Shown one piece after another: positions 25,114-34,727 of a stretch of DNA of 64,000 nucleotides; within the stretch, counting starts at the first letter, position 1; each line of letters begins with the position of its first letter. Made by a program: the position numbers and the translations under genes. The stretch lies in contig NZ_CP116383.1 in assembly GCF_028201475.1 (NCBI RefSeq), forward strand, positions 2,418,001 through 2,482,000. The letters run 5' to 3'. A model generated the notes under the pieces. It saw only the letters and a list, made by a program, of their open reading frames with translations, was not told the DNA's origin and searched no databases. The DNA comes from Vibrio sp. SCSIO 43137 (GTDB lineage Bacteria; Pseudomonadota; Gammaproteobacteria; Enterobacterales; Vibrionaceae).

Positions 25114-25782
25114 CTAATTCACACTTACGCGAAGTGCTGCACTTATTGCAAATGGTGTCAGGGTAACCGACCCGACAAACATTGCTGCCATTATCGCTAA
25201 CTGCCCGTTAAACGGCATTCCCAAACTTGCTGCATCAATGGCTGACGTAGCAAAAATCAGTATAGGAATATAAAGTGGCAGTATTAACAGACTTAATAAA
25301 ACGCCACCCTTCTGTAAGCCTACAGTCAGGGCAACCCCGATGGCACCAATAAAACTCAAGGTTGGTGTACCAACCATTAAAGTCAGAACCACAGTCCACC
25401 AGGTATTAAAGTCTAGTGATAGCAGTACCGCCAGCAGCGGACTGATTAAAATAAGCGGTAACCCCGTCAGTAACCAGTGTGCAATTACCTTGGCAATCAC
25501 CACCAGTTGCAGCGGCAGCGGCATCAGCATCATCTGTTCTAGTGAACCGTCCTGAAAATCGTCACGAAACAGACGTTCCAGAGATAAAAGAGCTGACAGC
25601 AATGCAGCAACCCAGATAATACCGGCAGCTATTCTGGCCAGCAAATTTGGCTCCGGCCCTATACTGAGCGGAAAAAGAGTAATGACAATGATAAAGAACC
25701 AGAGTGGGTTCAAAATGTCAGCCTGTCGGCGAAAAGCGATCAAAAGCTCACGTTTTATAATCATTAGCATGGTTTGCAGCAT
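25114..25782 (-). CDS. ccmB: CcmB, ABC transporter permease of cytochrome c maturation
   Basis: CcmB is the membrane partner of the CcmA ATPase. Together with CcmC and CcmD they release heme-loaded CcmE. It has 222 residues and six predicted membrane segments. The conserved family stretch LERLFRDDFQDGSLEQMMLMPLPL is near residues 65-90. It starts two bases after the ccmA stop. The reaction driven by ATP hydrolysis is release of holo-CcmE rather than heme export, according to work on the enteric system. Confidence 0.96.
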   Translation of the reverse strand: MLQTMLMIIKRELLIAFRRQADILNPLWFFIIVITLFPLSIGPEPNLLARIAAGIIWVAALLSALLSLERLFRDDFQDGSLEQMMLMPLPLQLVVIAKVIAHWLLTGLPLILISPLLAVLLSLDFNTWWTVVLTLMVGTPTLSFIGAIGVALTVGLQKGGVLLSLLILPLYIPILIFATSAIDAASLGMPFNGQLAIMAAMFVGSVTLTPFAISAALRVSVN

Positions 25783-25784
25783 GT

Positions 25785-26402
25785 TTAATCACCTAATCTT
25801 ATTTTTCGCAGCTTAGGCGAATCAGTAAACATATCCTGATGAGTGGTCAGTATCACTATGCCGCCATTCTCAGCATGTTGCAGAAACAGATTCTCCAGTA
25901 CTTTTACGCCCTGCTTATCAATTGCGGTAAGCGGCTCATCCAGAATCCATAACGGCTGTTTACTTAACCACAATCTGGCTAAAGCAACTCTTCTCTGCTG
26001 ACCGGCAGACAGCTGAGCAACCGGAACATCTTCGCGACCGGCAAGACCCACCTGTGCCAGAACATTCCATATGGTCTCTTTATCCATATTGGACTTCTGT
26101 ACCGACTGATAAAAAGAGAGGTTTTCGAATCCGGTCAATTCCCGCTTAACTCCCGTCTGGTGACCAAGAAACAGCAGATCCTGATGGAACAGGTCCCGGT
26201 TAGAAACAGTCAGATTGTTGTTCCAGTATATTTCTCCTGATTCACAATCTCCAAGGCCGGCAATAATCCTGAGCAGAGTAGTTTTACCGGTTCCGTTTCG
26301 CCCTTCTATCTGGACGATTTCTCCTGTGTTGACTTTAAAAGCGAGGTTTTCAAACAACACTCTGTCATCACGAATTGCAGTAAGATTTGAAACTTCTAAC
26401 AT
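25785..26402 (-). CDS. ccmA: CcmA, ATP-binding protein of cytochrome c maturation
   Basis: CcmA is the ABC ATPase that with CcmB drives release of holo-CcmE from CcmC. The 205 residues contain Walker [14 protein letters not shown] (about 34-46), the signature [17 protein letters not shown], Walker [14 protein letters not shown] and the switch histidine in ILTTHQ. This is a short ATPase with no fused domain. It is the first gene of the ccm operon. The promoter must lie in the roughly 200 bases between it and the DUF2802 gene, where a terminator for that gene also lies. Confidence 0.97.
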   Translation of the reverse strand: MLEVSNLTAIRDDRVLFENLAFKVNTGEIVQIEGRNGTGKTTLLRIIAGLGDCESGEIYWNNNLTVSNRDLFHQDLLFLGHQTGVKRELTGFENLSFYQSVQKSNMDKETIWNVLAQVGLAGREDVPVAQLSAGQQRRVALARLWLSKQPLWILDEPLTAIDKQGVKVLENLFLQHAENGGIVILTTHQDMFTDSPKLRKIRLGD

Positions 26403-26582
26403 GAGCTCTAAAAATTAACAAACGAATGGGCATGTTATCACAGTAGCCCGCTTCCAATGTAGGACATAAACAACAGGAAACATAATTAAATTCAATTACC
26501 TGATGACCTGTTGTCACAGAATAATAAATTAGTCAGTGAAACAGGAATATCAAGAAAAATTTTTGCACTCTTTTATGACCAC

Positions 26583-26609
26583 AAAAAAAGAGAAGCTATC
26601 CGCTTCTCT
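26583..26609 (-). terminator. Terminator at the end of the chemotaxis operon
   Basis: AGAGAAGC (26589-26596) pairs with GCTTCTCT (26602-26609) around TATCC, with a run of seven T on the minus strand. It lies directly after the DUF2802 stop. Confidence 0.9.
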
Positions 26610-26610
26610 T

Positions 26611-27105
26611 CTATTTTCTTGCACTTTGTGGCCGTACAGGTCTGGCTTTAGCGGGCTGTCCGGATATGGGAGGGATTTTCTCCTTCCCTGCAATCTTGTT
26701 TTGCAGCGTCATCATCAGTTCAGCTTCCGCTTTAGGAAGTTCACACTCTTCTATAAGCTCTTCTAAACCGGCACCTAACTGAACCATTTTACTTGCCCTG
26801 GAGTACATGCGGCTGTCCGCATCGGCATGCTCCAGTTCATTTACCCGCTCAGAAAGGTGCTGAATAACATCCTGTTGCTCAGCCACTTTCTGGCCAAGTC
26901 CAACCACAACAGAACGCACTTCCAACAACTGATTATTTGCTTTAGCAACCTCTTTTTCCATACTCCTGACAACCTGACGCTGCTTATCGGCAACCTGTTG
27001 TAACTGGCTACGGTTTTTAAAAAGAGAGAAGACCAATACCAGGGCAATCAGAGCGACCCCGCCTAGTATCAGCAACAAGCCGTTGGAACTAAATTGCTCA
27101 ACCAT
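26611..27105 (-). CDS. DUF2802 protein at the end of the che/par operon
   Basis: This 164-residue protein of unknown function matches the DUF2802 family, usually found directly after cheW in Vibrio. One N-terminal membrane segment lies at about 10-28 (LLLILGGVALIALVLVFSLF). A predicted coiled coil of about 60 residues follows (RSQLQQVADKQRQVVRSMEK onward). The C-terminal region KMVQLGAGLEELIEECELPKAEAELM is helix-turn-helix-like. A proline-rich tail ends the protein. It shares one base with the cheW stop. Conserved placement suggests a role near the chemosensory array or pole, but this is inference. Confidence 0.85.
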   Translation of the reverse strand: MVEQFSSNGLLLILGGVALIALVLVFSLFKNRSQLQQVADKQRQVVRSMEKEVAKANNQLLEVRSVVVGLGQKVAEQQDVIQHLSERVNELEHADADSRMYSRASKMVQLGAGLEELIEECELPKAEAELMMTLQNKIAGKEKIPPISGQPAKARPVRPQSARK

Positions 27106-27599
27106 TACAGGTGTGCCATTTCATTCCATTCTTCGTCAGTGAGAAGTTTGTTAAGGTCAACAAGGATAAGTAGCTTACCATCACGGTTACTAACACCCTG
27201 AATAAACTTAGCACTTTCATCTGTACCAACACTTGGTGTGGTATCGATTTCAGAAGAACGCAGATAAACAACTTCTGCTACGCTATCAACCAAAATACCG
27301 ATCACCTGACGCTCTGACTCAATAACGATAATACGGGTATTATCAGTAATCTCGCCCTGCATCAAACCGAAGCGCGAACGGGTATCAATAACAGTAACAA
27401 CGTTACCACGAAGGTTGATAATACCCAGCACGTAGTCAGGAGCGCCCGGAACCGGTGCAATTTCTGAATAGCGAAGCACTTCCCGAACCTGCATTACGTT
27501 GATGCCGTAAGTCTCTTCTTCCAGTTGGAATGTTACCCACTGAAGTACTTCATCATTTGCCTGATCTTTTTTTACTTCTACTTCATTAACTTGAGACAT
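27105..27599 (-). CDS. cheW: Chemotaxis coupling protein CheW
   Basis: CheW links chemoreceptors to the CheA kinase in the polar array. The 164 residues form one CheW domain from about residue 18. It shows QWVTFQLEEETYGINVMQVREVLR and the conserved GIINLRGNVVTVIDTRSRFGL loop, with its arginine, that contacts receptors and CheA. It lies 37 bases after parP and overlaps the next gene by one base. A second, diverged CheW-like domain is present in the neighbouring ParP, which integrates into the same array. Confidence 0.97.
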   Translation of the reverse strand: MSQVNEVEVKKDQANDEVLQWVTFQLEEETYGINVMQVREVLRYSEIAPVPGAPDYVLGIINLRGNVVTVIDTRSRFGLMQGEITDNTRIIVIESERQVIGILVDSVAEVVYLRSSEIDTTPSVGTDESAKFIQGVSNRDGKLLILVDLNKLLTDEEWNEMAHL

Positions 27600-27636
27600 G
27601 TTTTATCCTCTTTGTGTCGCTATCGACAAATCTCTT

Positions 27637-28641
27637 TCAGCTGTCTAGAGATTTTACATCCATACCAGCATTTAGCATTTTTATCATGGCTTCAACGTGA
27701 ATCAAAGCGCACATTTTCTCTTTTACCATCCCGGCAAGCCATGGGCGCTTACCAGACATTTCTCTCCAGCGTACCTTTTCGGCACTTAGCTGTTCGGTGC
27801 CTTTCAGTTCTGTAGAGGCTAGCCCCCAGTTACTTTCACCCAACATTACCACATACTGATAGGCCTGCTTATACTCTTCATCAGTGAGTCTGTCAGACAT
27901 AACCCACTTTGCTGTATCCACCACATCGAGTTGATCGTCCTTGTTGGTCTGCAAACCAAGATACCAGCCCGGACGGCCAATCAGGTGACTCATCTCACCC
28001 CTACGGTGAATACCGCCTAGCTCGTCCAGAGGAACGGCAAAAGTGACACCATTGACGTCAAAATAGAGCACCTGAAAATCTTCACTACGCGCTACACTGG
28101 TCCACTCGTCAAACTCACCTTTACCTGCCTGAGTTTCTAATTCAGTTTGCTGTTCAAGTTCAACATGCTGTTGTTCAATCACTTCCGGCTCGGAAACAAC
28201 CTCTTCCACAACAGGAACAACTTCATCAACGACGGGAGTGGCTTCTTCAGCAACAACGGTCTCAACATCCCACTCCTGAATCTCTTCAACCAGAGTTTCT
28301 GCCTTAGCGATATCACCATTGTTCTTTTCAATGATGGTCTCAATCTCAGGCTCTGCCGCCAGATCCGTTGCTTCGAGTTTATCCAGTAGCTTCTGGACAT
28401 CTTCTAAATCAGGAACTTCAAACTCGTTATACTCAAGTTCAGTATAGGACGAATGATAGTCAGGTTGTAATTTTGGCTTAAGCTCGTTCTCAGCTTCTGC
28501 AACGATCGGTTCAGCAGGTTCCGCTGCAACCGCTGTTAAAACCGGCTCCGGCTCAGTAAACTCCAGCTCTTCATCCAGCAGCGAAGTGAAATATTCATCT
28601 AGTGCCTGCTCGCCAGACAGTACGTGCTCTTTGCTATTCAT
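27637..28641 (-). CDS. parP: ParP, chemotaxis array polar localisation protein with CheW-like domain
   Basis: ParP tethers CheA arrays at the cell pole with the ATPase ParC and joins the array through a CheW-like domain. The N-terminal two-thirds are acidic and low-complexity, rich in Glu, Val and Pro, and probably disordered. The C-terminal domain from about residue 185 (EDFQVLYFDVNGVTFAVPLDELGGI) is a diverged CheW fold with WYLGLQTNKDDQLDVVDTAK in place of the usual GIINLRG loop. The ATG giving MNSKEHVLS is preferred because AGAGAGG lies ten bases upstream; a TTG three codons earlier is too close to it. The gene overlaps parC and precedes cheW, the order known for Vibrio parC-parP-cheW. 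Confidence 0.9.
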   Translation of the reverse strand: MNSKEHVLSGEQALDEYFTSLLDEELEFTEPEPVLTAVAAEPAEPIVAEAENELKPKLQPDYHSSYTELEYNEFEVPDLEDVQKLLDKLEATDLAAEPEIETIIEKNNGDIAKAETLVEEIQEWDVETVVAEEATPVVDEVVPVVEEVVSEPEVIEQQHVELEQQTELETQAGKGEFDEWTSVARSEDFQVLYFDVNGVTFAVPLDELGGIHRRGEMSHLIGRPGWYLGLQTNKDDQLDVVDTAKWVMSDRLTDEEYKQAYQYVVMLGESNWGLASTELKGTEQLSAEKVRWREMSGKRPWLAGMVKEKMCALIHVEAMIKMLNAGMDVKSLDS

Positions 28642-29410
28642 CGAGTGCAAGCCTCTCTAAATAGATAAGCAACTGTTTATAGGCGAACACACCACGACTT
28701 CCTTCTGCAAAGTGAGAAGCCGGCAGATGTTTAAGACTGGCATCGCGGAACTTGGTATCAATCGGAATAGCAGAACTCCAGACATGCTCCGGGTAATCTT
28801 TCTTAAGCTGATTAAGTGTGGTTAATGATGCTCTGGTACGTTTATCGTACATGGTTGGCACGATAGTGGTTTTGAAAGCACGGTTTCGCGACTTCTGCAT
28901 AATGGCCAAAGTACGCACCATTCTTTCCAGTCCTTTCATGGCCAGAAACTCAGTCTGAACCGGGATTAAAATCCGGTCGCTGGCCGCAAGGGCATTCACC
29001 ATCATCACACCCAGAATTGGCGGGCAGTCGATCAACACATAATCATAATCGCCATGTAACGCTAAAAGGGCTCTCTTCAGAATAAGCCCCATACCGCTAC
29101 GGTTACCCATAACACGGTCCAGAGTGGCCAGTGACATATGAGCCGGAATAATATCAATATTATCGATTTCCGACGCCAGTGTAAGAGGCAATACTGTTTC
29201 TCTGGTGATTTCGCTGAGCTGGAAAAGGTCAAAAAGACTCTTCTCAACTTCATCAGAATCATAGCCAAGGTAGGTAGTCAAAGATGCATGCGGATCAGTA
29301 TCCACAAGTAATACTCTGTGACCCTTTTTGCTCAGCAAACCAGCCAGGGTTACTGTGGTAGTGGTTTTGCCTACTCCACCTTTCTGGTTCGCTACGCTCC
29401 AGACGATCAT
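28634..29410 (-). CDS. parC: ParC, ParA-like ATPase for polar chemotaxis array placement
   Basis: ParC is a ParA/MinD-family ATPase that recruits chemotaxis arrays to the pole in vibrios. A deviant Walker A KGGVGKTT is at residues 10-17, the second lysine motif region reads LLVDTDPHASLTTYLGYD, and Walker B is YVLIDCPPILGVM. The length of 258 residues suits a small ParA without a DNA-binding N-terminal domain. It lies nine bases after cheB and overlaps parP. The chemotaxis context separates it from chromosome-partition ParA and from FlhG, the other MinD-like protein in this window. Confidence 0.93.
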   Translation of the reverse strand: MIVWSVANQKGGVGKTTTTVTLAGLLSKKGHRVLLVDTDPHASLTTYLGYDSDEVEKSLFDLFQLSEITRETVLPLTLASEIDNIDIIPAHMSLATLDRVMGNRSGMGLILKRALLALHGDYDYVLIDCPPILGVMMVNALAASDRILIPVQTEFLAMKGLERMVRTLAIMQKSRNRAFKTTIVPTMYDKRTRASLTTLNQLKKDYPEHVWSSAIPIDTKFRDASLKHLPASHFAEGSRGVFAYKQLLIYLERLALDE

Positions 29411-29419
29411 CTTCGCTCC

Positions 29420-30565
29420 CTAGGACAAACCAAGTTCAACCAGCATGCGTTCTGCAATTCGCTCAAGCGGCAGATCTTCGGTAGAGATATTCGCTTTTGC
29501 AACAGCCTGAGGCATACCATAAACAACACAACTCTCTTCATCCTGAGCCCAGATAGTCGCACCGGCGGATTTAAGCATACGTGCACCTTCGCGGCCATCT
29601 GCACCCATACCGGTCAATACCATGGACAGAACTTTATCCTGATAAATTTTCGCTGCTGAGCCGAATGTTACATCAACACAAGGCTTGTAGTTCATTCGCT
29701 CACCGCCGTCTACGATACGCAGTTTCGCGGCTCCGGGACGACCTTCGATCATCATCTGCATGCCACCCGGCGCGAGATAGGCTACACCCGGTTTCAGCAC
29801 ATCACCATCTTCCGCTTCCTTTACCTGAATCTTACATAGTGAGTTAAGACGGCTGGCAAAAGCAGCAGTAAAGGTCGCTGGCATATGCTGAATCAAGACG
29901 ATTGGCTGCGGATAGTTGGCAGGCAGCTTGGTAAGTATTTTTTGCAGTGCTACCGGTCCCCCTGTGGAGGTACCAATTGCCGTTAACTGGTATTTTTTAC
30001 CTGATGCACGGAACTTGCCGGCCGGGGCACGTCGCTCAGGAGCCGCTGTTTTAGCGGTAGCTGTTCCTGCCAGTGGCTTGCGAAGTCCGCTGGCTGACGC
30101 TGAAGTCGTAGCAGTAGTCGTACGGCTGGTTGGCGTAGCAACCGGTGTGCGACGACGCATCAACATCTTCTTACGGGCAATCTCCTTAACACGTTGCTGA
30201 AGCAGTTGAGTCGCTTCGTCACGGTTACGGGCAATATCCTCAAACTTCTTAGGTAAGAAATCCAAAGCACCGGCGTCAAGAGCATCTAAGGTGGCACGGG
30301 CACCATCATGGGTCAGGGATGAAAACATCAGAATTGGCGTCGGCGCCACTTTCATGATCTCTTTCACCGCCGTAATGCCGTCCATTACCGGCATCTCGAT
30401 ATCCATTGTGACAACATCTGGTTTAACTTTAGTGACTTTCTCTATCGCTTCTTTGCCATTGGTGGCTACATCAACTACCTCTAATCTCGGGTCAGCATTA
30501 ATAATTTCGCTAACACGACGACGGAAGAAGCTTGAATCGTCAACAACTAGTACTCTTACTGCCAT
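29420..30565 (-). CDS. cheB: CheB, chemotaxis response regulator methylesterase
   Basis: CheB removes methyl groups from receptor glutamates, giving adaptation. The receiver domain begins [18 protein letters not shown] with phospho-acceptor Asp55 in [10 protein letters not shown] linker of about 70 residues, rich in Thr, Ala and Arg, follows. The C-terminal methylesterase shows the nucleophile region [12 protein letters not shown] near residue 200, the catalytic histidine in [14 protein letters not shown], and the aspartate in [15 protein letters not shown]. The length of 381 residues is a little long because of the linker. It is followed nine bases later by parC, which starts the localisation genes. 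Confidence 0.97.
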   Translation of the reverse strand: MAVRVLVVDDSSFFRRRVSEIINADPRLEVVDVATNGKEAIEKVTKVKPDVVTMDIEMPVMDGITAVKEIMKVAPTPILMFSSLTHDGARATLDALDAGALDFLPKKFEDIARNRDEATQLLQQRVKEIARKKMLMRRRTPVATPTSRTTTATTSASASGLRKPLAGTATAKTAAPERRAPAGKFRASGKKYQLTAIGTSTGGPVALQKILTKLPANYPQPIVLIQHMPATFTAAFASRLNSLCKIQVKEAEDGDVLKPGVAYLAPGGMQMMIEGRPGAAKLRIVDGGERMNYKPCVDVTFGSAAKIYQDKVLSMVLTGMGADGREGARMLKSAGATIWAQDEESCVVYGMPQAVAKANISTEDLPLERIAERMLVELGLS

Positions 30566-30575
30566 ATAGTCCTTC

Positions 30576-32801
30576 TTAAATTCGCGAACGCATCGCGTAT
30601 TCCTTCAATAGGTTTGGTACGTCTAAAATCAATGCAATGTGACCATCACTTGTAATGGTCGCACCCGCCATGCCCGGCGTGCCTTGCAGCAACTCATCAA
30701 GAGGCTTAATCACCACCTCTTCCTGACCAATCAGGCTATCTACTACAAAACCAACTCTCTGGCTGCCAAGCTGGACGATCACCACATGGCCATGTCCTTT
30801 ACGCTCATCAACACTACCCGCTTTCGGTACCAGCCAGTTCTGCAGATAGAACAGAGGTATCGATTTCTCACGAACGATAATCGTTAGCTGACCATCAACC
30901 ACGTTAGTCTTAGTCAAATCAAGGTTAAAGATCTCATTGACGCTCGCCAGTGGCAGAGCAAACGGCTGGTCACAAACACCTACCATCAGTGTCGGCAGAA
31001 TCGCCAGAGTCAATGGTACCTTGATGGTAATCTTGGTTCCTTTACCCAGTTCAGAGTCAACATCGACCGAACCGTTCAGAGTGTTAATGGCGGTTTTAAC
31101 CACATCCATACCAACACCACGGCCGGAGATATCAGAAATTTTCTCTTTACTGGAGAAGCCCGGTGCAAAGATAAGGTTAAAACACTCTTTGTCTGTCAGG
31201 CGTGATGCAGCTTCAGTATCCATTAACCCTTTGTTGACAGCGATTTCGCGCAGCTTATCAGGGTTCATACCGCCACCGTCATCAACGATAGCCAGTTCAA
31301 TATGATCACCTTCCTGAGACGCAGACAGGATTACTTTACCGGTTCTCGGTTTACCCGCTTTCTCACGTGCGTCCGGCATTTCAATACCATGGTCAACGGA
31401 GTTACGTACCAGGTGGATCAGTGGATCGGCTAGTGCTTCTACCAGGTTCTTATCCAGATCGGTATCTTCACCGCGCATTTCAAGAACAATGTCTTTTTTC
31501 AGGGTACGGGCGATATCACGTACAACACGAGGGAAACGGCCAAACACTTTCTTGATTGGCTGCATGCGGGTTTTCATCACCGCGCCCTGCAAGTCTGCTG
31601 TCACGATATCAAGGTTAGCCACCGCTTTTGACATCTCTTCGTCATTACGGCTCAGACCAAGGCTCACCAGACGGTTACGCACCAGTACCAGCTCACCCAC
31701 CATATTCATGATGGTATCAAGGGTCGAGGTATCGACACGGACTGTTGCTTCAGCCTGAGGTTTAGCGGCTGCCTGTTGTTTTGCTTTCGCCTTGTCATCT
31801 TTAGCCGGCGCTTTTGCAGCAGGTTTGGCTGCAGGTGCTGCGGCTTTAGGTGCAGGAGCAGGTTTCGCAGCTTCAACTGCTTTAGGCTTAGCAGCTTCTA
31901 CGTTGGCTGATGCAGGTTTAGTGGCGGCATCCAGCTCTTCCTGAGACGGGCCTTTGCCTGAGCCATGAAGTTGATCAAGCAACTTCTCGAACTCATCATC
32001 CGTCATCAGATCCTGATCGTCATTCGTCGCACCAGAAACCGGTGCTGCTGGTGCCGGCGGAGGGGTTGGCTCTGCTACAGGGGCAGAATCTCCGGCGCCC
32101 GGAGCCCCACCTTTGCCGTGCAACTCATCCAGAAGTTTTTCAAACTCATCATCGGTAATATCACCGTTGTCCGCTGCAGGTGCACTTGCCGGTGCAGCAG
32201 GAGCTGGTGCTTCAGCCTGAGCACTGCTACCAGGTGCACCGCCTTTTCCGTGCAGTTCATCCAGTAGCTTTTCAAATTCATCCTGAGAAATATCATCGAT
32301 AGAGCTATGTTGTGCAGCCGGTGCTGATTCTTCTGCCACTGGCTCAGGTTCGGCCTCGACAACAGGTTCAGGTTCAGCAGCAGGTGCACTCGCCGCTGCT
32401 TCATCTGCACTTTCCGGCTTACTTAGCCTGTGCAGCTCTTCCAGCAGAGCAGGATCAGCAGGTGTTAATGAATCTCTTTCCTGCACTGCGGCAAACATAA
32501 TATTGATTGCATCAAGGGCCTGAAGAATGGTGTCCATCAGTTCAGCCGTAACTGAACGCTGGCCGTTTCTGAGAATATCAAACACATTCTCAGCACCGTG
32601 ACACGCATCAACCAGTTCTGTCAGCGAAAGGAAACCAGCTCCGCCTTTTACCGTGTGGAAGCCTCTAAAAATTGCATTTAACAGTTCTGTGTCTTCAGGG
32701 TTATTTTCCAGCTCAATAAGTTGTTCTGATAACAACTCGAGAATCTCACCCGCTTCGACTAAAAAGTCCTGTAGAATTTCTTCGTCTAATTCATAGCTCA
32801 T
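30576..32801 (-). CDS. cheA: CheA, chemotaxis histidine kinase
   Basis: CheA is the central kinase of the array and phosphorylates CheY and CheB. The P1 domain carries phospho-acceptor His49 in [14 protein letters not shown]. The P3 dimerisation region starts near [18 protein letters not shown] (about 355-375). P4 shows the N-box [15 protein letters not shown] and the glycine-rich [15 protein letters not shown] and [11 protein letters not shown]5 at the C-terminus is CheW-like. Between P1 and P3 there is no classical P2 domain. Instead there is an Ala/Pro-rich linker of about 220 residues with three copies of DEFEKLLD(E/Q)LHG. In Vibrio the linker is where a ParP-interacting region has been described. 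The length of 741 residues is typical for Vibrio CheA-2. Confidence 0.97.
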   Translation of the reverse strand: MSYELDEEILQDFLVEAGEILELLSEQLIELENNPEDTELLNAIFRGFHTVKGGAGFLSLTELVDACHGAENVFDILRNGQRSVTAELMDTILQALDAINIMFAAVQERDSLTPADPALLEELHRLSKPESADEAAASAPAAEPEPVVEAEPEPVAEESAPAAQHSSIDDISQDEFEKLLDELHGKGGAPGSSAQAEAPAPAAPASAPAADNGDITDDEFEKLLDELHGKGGAPGAGDSAPVAEPTPPPAPAAPVSGATNDDQDLMTDDEFEKLLDQLHGSGKGPSQEELDAATKPASANVEAAKPKAVEAAKPAPAPKAAAPAAKPAAKAPAKDDKAKAKQQAAAKPQAEATVRVDTSTLDTIMNMVGELVLVRNRLVSLGLSRNDEEMSKAVANLDIVTADLQGAVMKTRMQPIKKVFGRFPRVVRDIARTLKKDIVLEMRGEDTDLDKNLVEALADPLIHLVRNSVDHGIEMPDAREKAGKPRTGKVILSASQEGDHIELAIVDDGGGMNPDKLREIAVNKGLMDTEAASRLTDKECFNLIFAPGFSSKEKISDISGRGVGMDVVKTAINTLNGSVDVDSELGKGTKITIKVPLTLAILPTLMVGVCDQPFALPLASVNEIFNLDLTKTNVVDGQLTIIVREKSIPLFYLQNWLVPKAGSVDERKGHGHVVIVQLGSQRVGFVVDSLIGQEEVVIKPLDELLQGTPGMAGATITSDGHIALILDVPNLLKEYAMRSRI
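31962..32282 (-). repeat. Triplicated [12 protein letters not shown] motif in the CheA linker
   Basis: Copies start at CheA residues 174, 218 and 269. The first two share [18 protein letters not shown] exactly, and the third reads [14 protein letters not shown]. Spacing is 44 and 51 residues, separated by Ala/Pro-rich sequence, the look of short linear binding motifs on a flexible tether. Confidence 0.9.
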
Positions 32802-32810
32802 ACATTACCC

Positions 32811-33527
32811 TTAGAATCCAAGACTCGATAATAAGTCATCAACATCGTCCTGAGATGAAACCGCATCTTCTCTTTCATGAGGGTTAAGTATTGGCCCCTC
32901 AGCTTCTACAGATGCTTTCTTTTCTGTTTCTGGTTTTGATTCAGACTCAATACCAAATGTCGATATAATATCTACCAGTCGGTCTTCAACTTCGCGTACC
33001 AGTGTGATGACCTTAGAAATAACCTGACCCGTCAGATCCTGAAAATCCTGAGCCATCAGGATTTCTGTTAACTGACTTCTCAGCTCAGTACTATCACCTT
33101 CTACCTGAACCAACAGACTATCTATCTCATGGCACAGGTTTTTGAACTCACTCAGCTCGATTCTTCCCTTCATCAGGGCATTCCATGTCGGCCTCACTTT
33201 TAAGAGACATTCATGCAAATTATCGGCAATAGGCAGAGACGCTTCGACTGCATCCATGGTACGGTTTGCTGCCAGTTCAGTTTTAGCCAGTACATATTCA
33301 AGGCGATCACGTGCATCAGGGATCTCTTCGTTAGCTATTTCGCCCATTCTTGCGTCAAATTTAAATTGACCAAGGGCATCATGAAGATCCCGGGTAAGAG
33401 TACCGACTTCTTGCAGCATCGGGTTTTCTGTACCTTGGAAAATTGATAGCACTTTTGCGTCAGCTTCTTGCTGCTTGCCGTCTTCAAGCAGGGAAACCAG
33501 CTCTTTCGCTTGCTCTAAAGAAATCAT
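32811..33527 (-). CDS. cheZ: CheZ, CheY-P phosphatase
   Basis: CheZ speeds dephosphorylation of CheY-P. It is a long helical protein of 238 residues. The catalytic region shows LMAQDFQDLTGQVISKVITL with the conserved glutamine inserted into the CheY active site. The C-terminal peptide SSQDDVDDLLSSLGF is the CheY-binding tail. The ATG giving MISLEQAKEL is chosen because AAAGGA lies at proper distance upstream; a TTG three codons earlier is almost on top of it. It lies between cheY and cheA, in the usual Vibrio order. Confidence 0.96.
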   Translation of the reverse strand: MISLEQAKELVSLLEDGKQQEADAKVLSIFQGTENPMLQEVGTLTRDLHDALGQFKFDARMGEIANEEIPDARDRLEYVLAKTELAANRTMDAVEASLPIADNLHECLLKVRPTWNALMKGRIELSEFKNLCHEIDSLLVQVEGDSTELRSQLTEILMAQDFQDLTGQVISKVITLVREVEDRLVDIISTFGIESESKPETEKKASVEAEGPILNPHEREDAVSSQDDVDDLLSSLGF

Positions 33528-33579
33528 CTTAATCAAATCCTTTCACGCGAGTTATAATTAATCTTTGCGTATCAAAGAT

Positions 33580-33960
33580 TTATAAGCGTTCAAAAATCTT
33601 ATCTAATTTTTCTTTTAGAGTCGCAGCGGTAAATGGCTTAACGATATAACCGTTCACACCAGCCTGAGCCGCTTCAATAATCTGCTCACGCTTAGCTTCT
33701 GCTGTGATCATAAGAACCGGAAGGTGTTTCAGCTCGGCATCAGCACGAATGTTCTTGAGCAAATCAATACCTTGCATGCCTGGCATATTCCAGTCAGTTA
33801 CCACAAAGTCAAATTCCCCTTTCTTCAACATCGGTAGCGCAGTCAGGCCATCATCCGCTTCCTGAGTGTTGTTGAAGCCCAGATCACGTAACAGGTTCTT
33901 TACGATACGGCGCATTGTTGAGAAATCATCAACAATGAGGATTTTCATGTTTTTATTCAA
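33580..33960 (-). CDS. cheY: CheY, chemotaxis response regulator
   Basis: CheY-P binds FliM at the flagellar switch and changes rotation. It is a single receiver domain with the acidic pair in [13 protein letters not shown], the phospho-acceptor Asp in [13 protein letters not shown], the conserved Thr in [11 protein letters not shown] and the Lys in [12 protein letters not shown]. Start choice: a perfect GGAGG precedes a TTG by five bases, giving [12 protein letters not shown] (126 residues). A GTG four codons earlier would overlap that ribosome site, and the ATG of MKILIVDD is 17 bases from it. Database entries for Vibrio CheY often use the longer form. It is first of the cheYZAB run and follows fliA by 20 bases. 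Confidence 0.95.
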   Translation of the reverse strand: MNKNMKILIVDDFSTMRRIVKNLLRDLGFNNTQEADDGLTALPMLKKGEFDFVVTDWNMPGMQGIDLLKNIRADAELKHLPVLMITAEAKREQIIEAAQAGVNGYIVKPFTAATLKEKLDKIFERL

Positions 33961-33992
33961 AATTACCTCCACTGAGTTTCAAGTCAGTGTAA

Positions 33993-34727
33993 TTAATCGT
34001 CTTGCGTCCACGCACTTAGCTTAGCCCGCAGACGTTGCATTGATTGGCTATGTATTTGGCTGACACGAGATTCGCTGACACCTAACACTTCTCCAATTTC
34101 TTTTAAATTTAGTTCTTCATCATAGTAAAGTGAAAGAACTAATGCTTCTCTTTCAGGGAGTTCTTTGATCGAATCGACTAAAGCACGACGAAAATTCTCG
34201 TCAGCAACTCCCTGAAATGGTGAATTTTCTCTACTCTCTTCATCGGTGGCGATAACATCTTCTGAAACACCGAGATCTTCAATACCCACTAAACGGGAAC
34301 AATTTATGTCTGATAATGCCGTGTGATACTGCTCAATGGTCATGTTCAGATGACGGGCAACTTCTGCATCAGTCGGGTCACGGTTCAGTTCCGTTTCCAA
34401 TTCATTAATTGCCTGATTGATGGAGCGATTGTTTCTATGGACAGAACGGGGCACCCAGTCCCCTTTCCGGACTTCGTCAAGCATCGCGCCGCGAATCCGA
34501 ATTCCAGCGTAGGTTTCGAAACTGGCCCCTTTTGAATTGTCATAATTCTGCTGAGCCTCTATTAATCCGATCATTCCTGCCTGAATCAGGTCATCCACCA
34601 GTACGCTGGGGGGCAGTCTTCCAAGCAAGTGATGCGCAATACGTTTGACTAAGTCCGAATACTGTTCCAAAAATGAGTTTTGATTAGTTACATTCGCACG
34701 TTGGTCATATGTCAGCGCCTTATTCAC
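33993..34727 (-). CDS. fliA: FliA, flagellar sigma-28 factor
   Basis: FliA directs late flagellar and flagellin transcription. Region 2 reads VKRIAHHLLGRLPPSVLVDDLIQAGMIGLIEAQQNYD with SFETYAGIRIRGAMLDEVRKGDWVPRS following. Region 3 includes RHLNMTIEQYHTALSDI. Region 4 has the helix-turn-helix LNLKEIGEVLGVSESRVSQIH. The length of 244 residues is normal. The GTG start with AGGAGA upstream is preferred over the TTG one codon earlier. It overlaps the end of flhG by several bases. Its target promoters are visible in this same window before two flagellin genes. Confidence 0.97.
   Translation of the reverse strand: MNKALTYDQRANVTNQNSFLEQYSDLVKRIAHHLLGRLPPSVLVDDLIQAGMIGLIEAQQNYDNSKGASFETYAGIRIRGAMLDEVRKGDWVPRSVHRNNRSINQAINELETELNRDPTDAEVARHLNMTIEQYHTALSDINCSRLVGIEDLGVSEDVIATDEESRENSPFQGVADENFRRALVDSIKELPEREALVLSLYYDEELNLKEIGEVLGVSESRVSQIHSQSMQRLRAKLSAWTQDD

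Noticed and set aside
28147-28389. Plus-strand frame within parP
   Set aside because: Shadow frame opposite the acidic repeat-like part of ParP; no support.
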